A stretch of 9,446 nucleotides of DNA from Methanothrix sp. (GTDB taxonomy: Archaea; Halobacteriota; Methanosarcinia; Methanotrichales; Methanotrichaceae): assembly GCA_028688175.1 (NCBI GenBank), contig JAQTYS010000097.1, forward strand, positions 1 to 9,446, given 5' to 3'. The notes under the pieces are model-generated. The model searched no databases, was not told the origin of the DNA, and saw nothing but the letters and a program-made list of their open reading frames with translations. Below, piece after piece: positions 1 through 5,347 of this stretch. Position 1 is the first letter of the stretch. Every line of letters starts with the position of its first letter. The position numbers were made by a program, and so were the translations under genes.

Positions 1-70
1 GATCCTCTTGAAGAGCATGCAAGTCTTCAAGAGGCATGCGCTCAATATGCGGATCCCAGTAACCGGACAT
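1..70 (-). CDS. 5' end of a phenylacetate-CoA ligase-like (AMP-forming acyl-CoA synthetase) gene, partial
   Basis: Only the first 23 codons are in the window; the gene continues past the left edge. The reading begins MSGYWDPHIERMP, followed by LEDLHALQED. This matches the typical N-terminus of PaaK-type ligases, in which a Y-W/Y-D-P-x-I-E-x-M-P segment is followed by a short helix ending in LQ. Family members activate aromatic or other carboxylates to acyl-CoA with ATP; methanogens often carry several copies of unclear substrate. The ATG at 70-68 is preceded on the minus strand by AGAGGT (about 80-85), a good ribosome-binding site about ten bases upstream, and an in-frame stop lies shortly upstream. 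It lies 58 bases downstream of the winged-helix gene on the same strand, so cotranscription is possible. The family call rests on a short N-terminal motif. Confidence 0.66.
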   Translation of the reverse strand, partial: MSGYWDPHIERMPLEDLHALQED

Positions 71-128
71 TGATGATCAACCTCTTACCATGAATACCCG
101 GATGGATAAAAAGCAATCGATTCACGCT

Positions 129-392
129 TCACTTTTTTTCAGATTCAGAGGATAAAGCAGTCAGCTTCTCCAGTTTATGAAGCAATGTCTCTCCAGCAGG
201 TGTAGTTTTATAGACTCCTTTTTTCCCTTCCTGGACAAGGTCGTGAAATTTCAGCCATTTAACAAACTCGCTGGCCTTCTGAAAATTGAGGTTCGATTTG
301 TAGGTTATCTGTGTCTTTTTCATATCATGTCCCAGGCATAGGGAAAGAATGTCTTTCATGATATCCAGTTTATCCCGTCTTTGCAATCCCAT
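129..392 (-). CDS. small archaeal winged-helix DNA-binding protein (putative transcriptional regulator)
   Basis: An 87-residue protein that is almost entirely one winged-helix domain. Helix 1 is at about 6-20 (RRDKLDIMKDILSL). Helix 2 is at 25-34, with the KKTQITYKSNL segment typical of archaeal ArnR1-like/HTH_45 proteins. The recognition helix is at about 36-50, and the wing is around 52-66, with the KGVYKTTPAGETLL pattern. The tail is charged and Ser/Glu/Lys-rich, with no ligand or membrane domain. The first ATG fits the family because the RRxKLxI start is usually present; its ribosome-binding site (GAGG) is only about four bases away, so initiation from Met12 cannot be excluded. It is probably a local DNA-binding regulator. 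The neighbouring ligase gene is an obvious candidate target, but that is inference from position only. Confidence 0.8.
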   Translation of the reverse strand: MGLQRRDKLDIMKDILSLCLGHDMKKTQITYKSNLNFQKASEFVKWLKFHDLVQEGKKGVYKTTPAGETLLHKLEKLTALSSESEKK

Positions 393-458
393 CTACCTCT
401 GATCTCAAAACGTGGCTCAAATTGCTTTTTTGTCCTTTCCTGGTTATCTCATGTCGAC

Positions 459-465
459 TATTTAA
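459..465 (-). promoter_or_regulatory. possible TATA box for the winged-helix gene
   Basis: On the minus strand this reads TTAAATA. It would place transcription start near 437 and give a leader of about 45 bases before the ATG at 392. It is the best AT-rich box in the 393-568 gap, but it is weak evidence alone. Confidence 0.28.
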
Positions 466-484
466 CAGTCCGTATGAACAATTG

Positions 485-541
485 CCGAAAAAAATAGGAG
501 ACAAACAGGGGCCGACATCGATCTATGCCGTTTGCAGGCCC
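485..541 (-). terminator. hairpin plus T-run downstream of gyrA
   Basis: On the minus strand GGGCC (541-537) pairs with GGCCC (512-508). Inside it, CGGCAT (530-525) pairs with ATGTCG (518-513), with one G-U pair. A run of seven T residues follows at about 492-486. The structure lies some 30-80 bases past the gyrA stop and would end the gyrBA transcript before the winged-helix gene. The T-run is about 15 bases beyond the stem, so it may act as a U-run terminator of the archaeal kind rather than a classic intrinsic one. Confidence 0.42.
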
Positions 542-543
542 GG

Positions 544-566
544 AAAACCACTCTTTTCGAGGAGTG
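544..566 (-). terminator. short hairpin immediately after the gyrA stop
   Basis: On the minus strand CACTC (566-562) pairs with GAGTG (553-549) around an eight-base loop. GTTTT follows directly. The five-pair stem is weak; it may be a first, leaky terminator or only an RNA 3'-end stabiliser. Confidence 0.3.
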
Positions 567-568
567 CC

Positions 569-2968
569 TCAAGTAATCCTGGCTACTGCCGACACCTCAT
601 CGCCCGGTTTGACATTCATGATGCGCACGCCCTGTGTGGAACGACCCTGCACCCTTATCTCGCTGGCCGGAATTCGGATCACCACTCCGTCCTTGGTGGT
701 GACCAGCAGCTCATCGTCTTCAGAAACAGTGGTTGTGCAGCAGACAAAGCCCTTTCTGGCATCAATGTTCTTGACGCCCTTGCCGCCGCGCTTCTGTTGA
801 GGATACTCCTCCAGCTCAGTTCGTTTACCGTATCCCTGATTGGTAATGGTGAGCAATGTGAAATTAGCGCTCGGCCGGATTACATCCATGCTGATGAGCT
901 CGTCTCCCATGTTCAGGCTGATGGCTTTCACACCCATGGTGCCACGATTGGAGGCACGCACATCATCCTCCTTGAAGCGAATGGCTTTGCCGAACTTTGT
1001 GGCCACCAACATCTCCTTGCTTCCGTCCGTGAGCTTGGCTGAGACCAAGCTGTCTCCTTTCAGGTTTACAGCCTTGATGCCGCCCTTTCTGGGATTGGAA
1101 AATGCCTGCAAGGGCATCTTGACAATACCGCCCGCTCTGGTTACCAGGATTATATAGCCCGATTCAAAGCTCTTCACCGGTATTGCGCCCGTGATCTTCT
1201 CATCAGGCTCCAGTTGCAGAAGATTGACAATGGACTTGCCCCGAGTTGCCCGTCCCAGGGATGGAACCTCATAGACCTTGAGCCAGTGGGCCTTGCCTTT
1301 GTCTGTGAAGAAGAGCAGATAATCCTTGGTGGATGCGGTAAAGACGTCGGTTACAAATTCCTCGCTCTTGGTCTCCGCGCCAATGACTCCCCGCCCACCG
1401 CGCCGCTGCATGCGGTAAGCCGTAAGGGGCTGGCGTTTGATGTAGCCGGAAGAGGTGATGGTAACCGCTACCTCTTCCTCCTGTATAAGATCCTCCCGGG
1501 AGACCTCGCCCTCCGCCTCGATTATTTGGGTGCGCCGCTCATCCCCGTAGGTATCGATGAGATATGTCAGCTCTTCCTTGATGATGCTCAAGATCTCCAG
1601 GTTACTAGCGAGGATCTTCCTCAATTTGGCTATCAGCTTTTCGAGGTCAGCAGCCTCGGAGACTATCTTCTCCTGCTCGAGACCGGTGAGCCGCTGCAGC
1701 CTCATATCCAAAATTGCCTTGGCCTGCTCCTCGCTGAGCAGGAAGGCCGAAATCAGCGCATCTCTTGCCTCTACAGGAGAGCGCGCCGCCTTGATTATTC
1801 TTATTACCTCATCGATGTTGTGCAGAGCGATGAGCAGACCGGCCAGGATATGAGCCCTCTTCTCGGCAGCATCAAGCTCGAACCGTGTGCGTCTTTCAAT
1901 TACTAGTGTTCGGTAGTGGATATAATTCTCCAGAGTCTCCTTCAAAGAAGCTATCTTGGGCAGGCCGTCTATTAAGACCATATTGTTGATGCCAAAGCTG
2001 GTCTGAAGAGCGGTGTGTTTATACAGTTGATTTAATACCACATGAACATTAAACCCGCTCTTGACCTCCACCACCATGCGAATGCCGTCTCTATCCGACT
2101 CATCTCTCAGATCGGATATGCCCTCCAGACGACCGCCTTTGACCATCTCAGCCATATCCTCAATGAGCTTGGCCTTATTGACCTGGTAGGGAAGCTGTGT
2201 AAAGACTATCTTTGTGCTTCTCGTTCCTTCCTCAATCTCCGACTTGGCCTTCATTAGAATGCTGCCTTTGCCGGTTTGATAGGCGGCCTCAATTCCAGCC
2301 CGGCCCACAATGTAGGCGCCGGTGGGAAAGTCGGGCCCCGGCAAGATGTGCATCAGCTCAGAAAGCGACGCAGAAGGCTCGTCGATAAGGTGAATGATGG
2401 CCCCGCATAGCTCCGTCAGATTATGGGGCGGAATATTGGTGGCCATACCCACGGCAATGCCGCTGGAGCCGTTGAGGAGAAGGTCGGGCAGCTTTGCCGG
2501 CAGCACAACCGGCTCCTTGAGCGAGCCGTCATAGTTGGGAGTAAAGTCCACTGTGTTCTTCTCAATGTCCACCAGCATCTCTTCGGCGATCTTGGATAGG
2601 CGAACCTCAGTGTAACGCATGGCTGCAGCCGGGTCTCCATCGACTGAACCGAAGTTACCCTGACCGTCGATGAGAGGGTATCGCATGGAGAATGGCTGGG
2701 CCATGCGCACCATGGTCTCATAGATGGCCGCATCTCCGTGGGGATGATACTTACCCATGACATCTCCCACCACACGCGCCGATTTCTTATAGGGCTGGTC
2801 GTGGGTCATGCCTTGCTCATTCATGGCATAAAGTATACGCCGATGAACGGGCTTGAGGCCGTCGCGCACGTCTGGCAAGGCTCGACTCACAATCACACTC
2901 ATAGCATAATCAATGTAGGAGGATTTCATCTCCTCAGTGATGTTAACCAATACTTCTGTCAAAGCCAC
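569..2968 (-). CDS. gyrA: DNA gyrase subunit A
   Basis: Breakage-reunion subunit of the A2B2 type II topoisomerase that introduces negative supercoils using ATP. The protein has 799 residues. The winged-helix/CAP region includes HPHGDAAIYE at 75-84, and the catalytic tyrosine is Tyr119 (context AMRYTEVRL), three lower than Tyr122 of E. coli. A tower and coiled-coil gate follow to about 490. The C-terminal six-bladed pinwheel spans about 495-795. The canonical GyrA box QRRGGRG is at 521-527, identifying gyrase rather than topoisomerase IV, and a second box-like QKRGGKG is at 725-731. The protein ends right after the last blade, without the acidic tail seen in E. coli. The start is GTG, giving MALTEVLVN, 15 bases after the gyrB stop and with no strong ribosome-binding site, which suggests translational coupling. 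Gyrase in this archaeal group is generally regarded as acquired from bacteria. Confidence 0.98.
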   Translation of the reverse strand: MALTEVLVNITEEMKSSYIDYAMSVIVSRALPDVRDGLKPVHRRILYAMNEQGMTHDQPYKKSARVVGDVMGKYHPHGDAAIYETMVRMAQPFSMRYPLIDGQGNFGSVDGDPAAAMRYTEVRLSKIAEEMLVDIEKNTVDFTPNYDGSLKEPVVLPAKLPDLLLNGSSGIAVGMATNIPPHNLTELCGAIIHLIDEPSASLSELMHILPGPDFPTGAYIVGRAGIEAAYQTGKGSILMKAKSEIEEGTRSTKIVFTQLPYQVNKAKLIEDMAEMVKGGRLEGISDLRDESDRDGIRMVVEVKSGFNVHVVLNQLYKHTALQTSFGINNMVLIDGLPKIASLKETLENYIHYRTLVIERRTRFELDAAEKRAHILAGLLIALHNIDEVIRIIKAARSPVEARDALISAFLLSEEQAKAILDMRLQRLTGLEQEKIVSEAADLEKLIAKLRKILASNLEILSIIKEELTYLIDTYGDERRTQIIEAEGEVSREDLIQEEEVAVTITSSGYIKRQPLTAYRMQRRGGRGVIGAETKSEEFVTDVFTASTKDYLLFFTDKGKAHWLKVYEVPSLGRATRGKSIVNLLQLEPDEKITGAIPVKSFESGYIILVTRAGGIVKMPLQAFSNPRKGGIKAVNLKGDSLVSAKLTDGSKEMLVATKFGKAIRFKEDDVRASNRGTMGVKAISLNMGDELISMDVIRPSANFTLLTITNQGYGKRTELEEYPQQKRGGKGVKNIDARKGFVCCTTTVSEDDELLVTTKDGVVIRIPASEIRVQGRSTQGVRIMNVKPGDEVSAVARIT

Positions 2969-2983
2969 CTCAATTATCAGACA

Positions 2984-4876
2984 TCATACATCAAGATTCT
3001 TTACATATTTGGCGTGCGTCTCTATGAACTCGCGCCGAGGTTCTACCTGGTCGCCCATGAGGATGGTGAAGATGCGATCCGCCTCTACAGCATCCTCCAG
3101 AGTCACTTTCAGCATAGTCCTCTTCTCGGGGTCCATGGTCGTGTCCCACAGTTGATCGGAATTCATCTCTCCCAGGCCCTTGTATCTCTGAATGGCTGGT
3201 TTGGCCACGCCTTTCACCAGATGGTTGAGCTGCTCATCCGAGTAGGCGTAGTTGACGGTTTTTCCCTTCTTGACCTGGTAGAGGGGCGGCTGGGCGATAA
3301 AGACGTAACCGGCATCGATGAGCGGCTTCATGTATCGGTAGATGAATGTCAAGAGGAGGGTACGGATATGCGAGCCATCCACATCGGCATCGGTCATTAT
3401 TACTACCTTGTGATAACGAGCTTTTCCGATATCGAAGTCATCACCTATGCCCGTGCCGAAAGCCACAATCATATTGCGAATCTCGGCGTTCTTGAGAATC
3501 TTGTCGAGCCTGGCCCTCTCTACATTGAGGATCTTGCCGCGCAAGGGGAGAATGGCCTGAAAATGACGGTTTCTACCCTGTTTTGCGCTCCCGCCTGCTG
3601 ATTCACCCTCAACTATATAAATCTCGCATTTGGTGGGGTCATTGTTGGAGCAGTCAGCCAATTTTCCGGGAAGCCCTCCCGAGCCCAGAGCATTCTTGCG
3701 GCGGGTTAATTCCTTAGCCTTTCTGGCCGCCTCACGAGCACGCAGGGCTTCACCTGCTTTCTCTACAATGGTGGTGGCGACAGTGGGATTTTCCTCGAAG
3801 AACTCCGCCAGGCCCTCCGAGACCATAGACTCGATTATGCCCCGGATGGCGCTGTTTCCCAATCGCGTCTTGGTCTGGCCCTCAAACTGGGGATCGGGAA
3901 GCTTCACACTGATGACCGCCACCAGCCCCTCGCGGAGATCTTCTCCCCCCAGCTTGACCTCGCCTTTGAATACCTTATTCTCTCGGGCGTACTCATTGAC
4001 GGTTTTGGTCAGCGCGGCTCGAAAGCCCATGAGGTGAGTTCCGCCCTCGCGAGTGTTGATGTTGTTGGCGTAAGAGAAGATGTTCTCACTGTAGGAGTTG
4101 TTGTATTGCAGGGCAACTTCAACCTGCGTTTCGTTTTTGCTGCGCGAGAAGTAGATGGGTGGCTTATGCAGAGCCTCTTTGTTGATATTGAGAAATTCCA
4201 CGAAGGAGAGTATGCCTCCCTCGTAGCAGAAGTCGTTCTCTTTGTCAGACCTCTCGTCTTTAATGGTTATGCGCAGGCCGCGGTTGAGGAAGGCCAGCTC
4301 TCGTAGCCTTGAGGAGAGCGTATCGAAGTTGTATTCGGTATCTTCAAAGATAGCGCCGTCCGGCTTGAAGGTGACAGTGGTGCCGGTGTGCTCGGAGTGC
4401 CCTCTGACCTCCACCTCCGAGGCCACATTGCCGTGCTCATATCGCTGCCAGTAGACCCGCCCGTTCCTGCGAACCTCTACCTCCATCCACTCGGAGAGAG
4501 CATTGACCACTGAGACGCCTACACCATGAAGGCCCCCTGAGACCATGTAGGACTCATGGTCGAACTTGCCCCCGGCATGCAGAACGGTCATGACTATCTC
4601 CAGGGCGGGCCGGTTAAACTGAGGATGGTTGTCTACAGGAATTCCGCGACCATCATCCGCAACAGAGACGCTGCCGTCTGGGCGAAGGATCACGTTTATC
4701 TCTTTAGCGTAGCCGCCCAAGGCCTCATCCACGCTGTTGTCCACCACCTCGTAGACCAGATGGTGCAGCCCCAGAGTATCTGTGCTGCCGATGTACATTG
4801 AAGGCCTGCGCCTGACTGCCTCAAGGCCTTCAAGAACCTGAATTTGGCTTGCGTCGTAGCCCGTTGCTTTGCTCAA
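2984..4876 (-). CDS. gyrB: DNA gyrase subunit B
   Basis: ATPase/TOPRIM subunit of gyrase, 630 residues. The GHKL ATPase domain has Glu43 and Asn47 (EVVDNSVDEA), DDGRGIP at 74-80 and GGLHGVG at 114-120. The transducer domain spans about 220-390 and contains the QTKTRLGN motif with the switch lysine. The TOPRIM domain has Glu423 in VEGESAGGSAKQGRNR and the metal-binding Asp496/Asp498/Asp500 in MTDADVDGSHIRTLLL. The C-terminal region includes QRYKGLGEMN. It lacks the roughly 165-residue insertion of the 804-residue E. coli protein, so it is the short form found in many bacteria and archaea. The start is TTG: an in-frame TAA lies three codons upstream, the next Met is residue 27 inside the conserved domain, and AGGAGG (4893-4888) sits 11 bases upstream. 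It is the first gene of the gyrBA operon. Confidence 0.98.
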   Translation of the reverse strand: MSKATGYDASQIQVLEGLEAVRRRPSMYIGSTDTLGLHHLVYEVVDNSVDEALGGYAKEINVILRPDGSVSVADDGRGIPVDNHPQFNRPALEIVMTVLHAGGKFDHESYMVSGGLHGVGVSVVNALSEWMEVEVRRNGRVYWQRYEHGNVASEVEVRGHSEHTGTTVTFKPDGAIFEDTEYNFDTLSSRLRELAFLNRGLRITIKDERSDKENDFCYEGGILSFVEFLNINKEALHKPPIYFSRSKNETQVEVALQYNNSYSENIFSYANNINTREGGTHLMGFRAALTKTVNEYARENKVFKGEVKLGGEDLREGLVAVISVKLPDPQFEGQTKTRLGNSAIRGIIESMVSEGLAEFFEENPTVATTIVEKAGEALRAREAARKAKELTRRKNALGSGGLPGKLADCSNNDPTKCEIYIVEGESAGGSAKQGRNRHFQAILPLRGKILNVERARLDKILKNAEIRNMIVAFGTGIGDDFDIGKARYHKVVIMTDADVDGSHIRTLLLTFIYRYMKPLIDAGYVFIAQPPLYQVKKGKTVNYAYSDEQLNHLVKGVAKPAIQRYKGLGEMNSDQLWDTTMDPEKRTMLKVTLEDAVEADRIFTILMGDQVEPRREFIETHAKYVKNLDV

Positions 4877-4887
4877 AACTGATTAAG

Positions 4888-4893
4888 CCTCCT
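4888..4893 (-). promoter_or_regulatory. gyrB Shine-Dalgarno AGGAGG
   Basis: A perfect AGGAGG lies 11 bases before the TTG codon at 4876. It decides the unusual TTG start of gyrB, because no ATG or GTG is available in frame before the conserved domain. Confidence 0.8.
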
Positions 4894-4927
4894 GAATAAT
4901 TAGGACTGTAACTAAATAACCTGAGAC

Positions 4928-4936
4928 GATATAAGC
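4928..4936 (-). promoter_or_regulatory. probable gyrB promoter (TATA box)
   Basis: The minus strand reads GCTTATATC, preceded by the purine-rich GGGGAAAA, which could act as a BRE. Spacing predicts transcription start near 4905 and a leader of about 30 bases carrying the AGGAGG site. A second AT-rich candidate (GATATATTTT) lies about 20 bases further upstream. Confidence 0.42.
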
Positions 4937-4964
4937 TTTTCCCCAAAATATATCTAAAATATTA

Positions 4965-5089
4965 TCAAAAAATTAGATGCAACGGCCCATACTGAAATGA
5001 TGAGGGTGGTATAGACGAATATTCCATGTCATCATTGAGGTTTTGCGAGGCTGACTCATGGCCGAATCTCTTCAAAAAATATTAGATGC
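4965..5089. repeat. imperfect direct repeat flanking the candidate sRNA
   Basis: TCAAAAAATTAGATGC at 4965-4980 recurs as TCAAAAAATATTAGATGC at 5072-5089, differing only by a two-base insertion. The second copy contains half of the tRNA-Cys terminator stem and its T-run (read on the minus strand). The first copy lies about 90 bases upstream of gyrB. The copies may reflect a small local duplication of the terminator. Confidence 0.5.
4983..5064 (+). ncRNA. candidate C/D-box small guide RNA
   Basis: The gap between gyrB and tRNA-Cys contains a perfect box C (ATGATGA, 4997-5003) and a perfect box D (CTGA, 5051-5054). The 47 bases between them suit archaeal C/D sRNAs of about 50-65 bases. The core is flanked by a potential terminal stem: CGGCCCAT at 4983-4990 against ATGGCCG at 5058-5064, with one bulged C. 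A TATA-like AAAATATATC at 4945-4954 lies at the right distance to start transcription near 4975-4983. The internal C'/D' boxes are degenerate (possibly CGAA at 5016 and TCATTGA at 5032), which weakens the call. The 12-base guide before box D would be GGTTTTGCGAGG. If real, it would direct 2'-O-methylation of rRNA or tRNA. An alternative is a chance hairpin (AATGATGA pairing with TCATCATT at 5029-5036). Confidence 0.35.
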
Positions 5090-5100
5090 GTGTTGCATCT
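5073..5100 (-). terminator. terminator of tRNA-Cys
   Basis: On the minus strand AGATGC (5100-5095) pairs perfectly with GCATCT (5089-5084) around a five-base loop. AATATTTTTT follows. It begins nine bases after the tRNA 3' end and is well placed to stop read-through toward gyrB. Confidence 0.7.
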
Positions 5101-5109
5101 GACTATTTA

Positions 5110-5181
5110 AGCCAAGGTCCGGATTCGAACCGGAGTGGTAATGCTCTGCAGGCATTTGCGTAGCCGCTCCGCCACCTTGGC
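5110..5181 (-). tRNA. tRNA-Cys (anticodon GCA)
   Basis: A complete cloverleaf reads on the minus strand. The acceptor stem is GCCAAGG/CCTTGGC and the D stem is GCG/CGC. The anticodon stem AATGC/GCATT encloses the loop CTGCAGA, so the anticodon is GCA. The T arm is TCCGG-TTCGAAT-CCGGA. The discriminator base is U (position 5110), the known identity base for tRNA-Cys. CCA is not encoded, so it must be added by CCA-adding enzyme. No intron is visible. In methanogens this tRNA may be charged directly by CysRS or by the SepRS/SepCysS route; the window does not say which. Confidence 0.97.
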
Positions 5182-5196
5182 AAGGATATTGGCGTC

Positions 5197-5210
5197 CGAC
5201 AGGATTGTCG
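5197..5210. repeat. small palindrome in the tRNA-Cys promoter region
   Basis: CGACA and TGTCG flank GGAT as a perfect five-base inverted repeat. It sits between the tRNA TATA-like element and the tRNA 5' end. A second inverted repeat, GCGTCC (5192-5197) and GGACGC (5235-5240), brackets the whole tRNA promoter. Either could be a protein-binding site, or chance. Confidence 0.3.
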
Positions 5211-5214
5211 ATCC

Positions 5215-5222
5215 AATTTAAA
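5215..5222 (-). promoter_or_regulatory. probable tRNA-Cys TATA box
   Basis: The minus strand reads TTTAAATT in the context GGTTTAAATTGG. Its centre is about 37 bases from the tRNA 5' end, predicting transcription start near 5193 and a leader of about a dozen bases to be removed by RNase P. Confidence 0.5.
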
Positions 5223-5307
5223 CCTTTATCGGTTGGACGCATCCCTCGCGCCGCAACCTTGAGGAAGATGTCATCCCCTATAAAGATTGCCTTTGAGGCA
5301 AGGAACA

Positions 5308-5317
5308 TTTTTATATG
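5308..5317 (+). promoter_or_regulatory. srp54 promoter (TATA box)
   Basis: TTTTTATATG lies about 35 bases before the srp54 ATG. Archaeal spacing puts transcription start near 5338-5340, so the leader would be only about 8-10 bases with no Shine-Dalgarno sequence in it: essentially a leaderless or very short-leader mRNA. Confidence 0.6.
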
Positions 5318-5347
5318 GTTTGCCAGCCTCCTCGTGCCTGAAGCATT

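Noticed and set aside
4..34. Perfect 11-base inverted repeat (CCTCTTGAAGA / TCTTCAAGAGG) with a nine-base loop
   Set aside because: It lies wholly inside the first codons of the ligase-like gene and arises from the codons for PLEDLHALQE. It is not followed by a T-run, so chance is more likely than a terminator or operator.
422..1906. Long plus-strand open frames opposite gyrA (422-1042 and 1214-1906)
   Set aside because: They are antisense to unmistakable gyrA codons, have no recognisable domain and no convincing start context; they are shadow frames.
2738..3601. A 287-codon plus-strand open frame across the gyrB/gyrA junction
   Set aside because: It is antisense to both gyrase genes, and its composition mirrors the complementary codons; no known protein family is visible.
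5072..5308. Minus-strand 78-codon frame over tRNA-Cys and its terminator
   Set aside because: It overlaps the complete tRNA cloverleaf and its promoter, and the product has no protein-like pattern.
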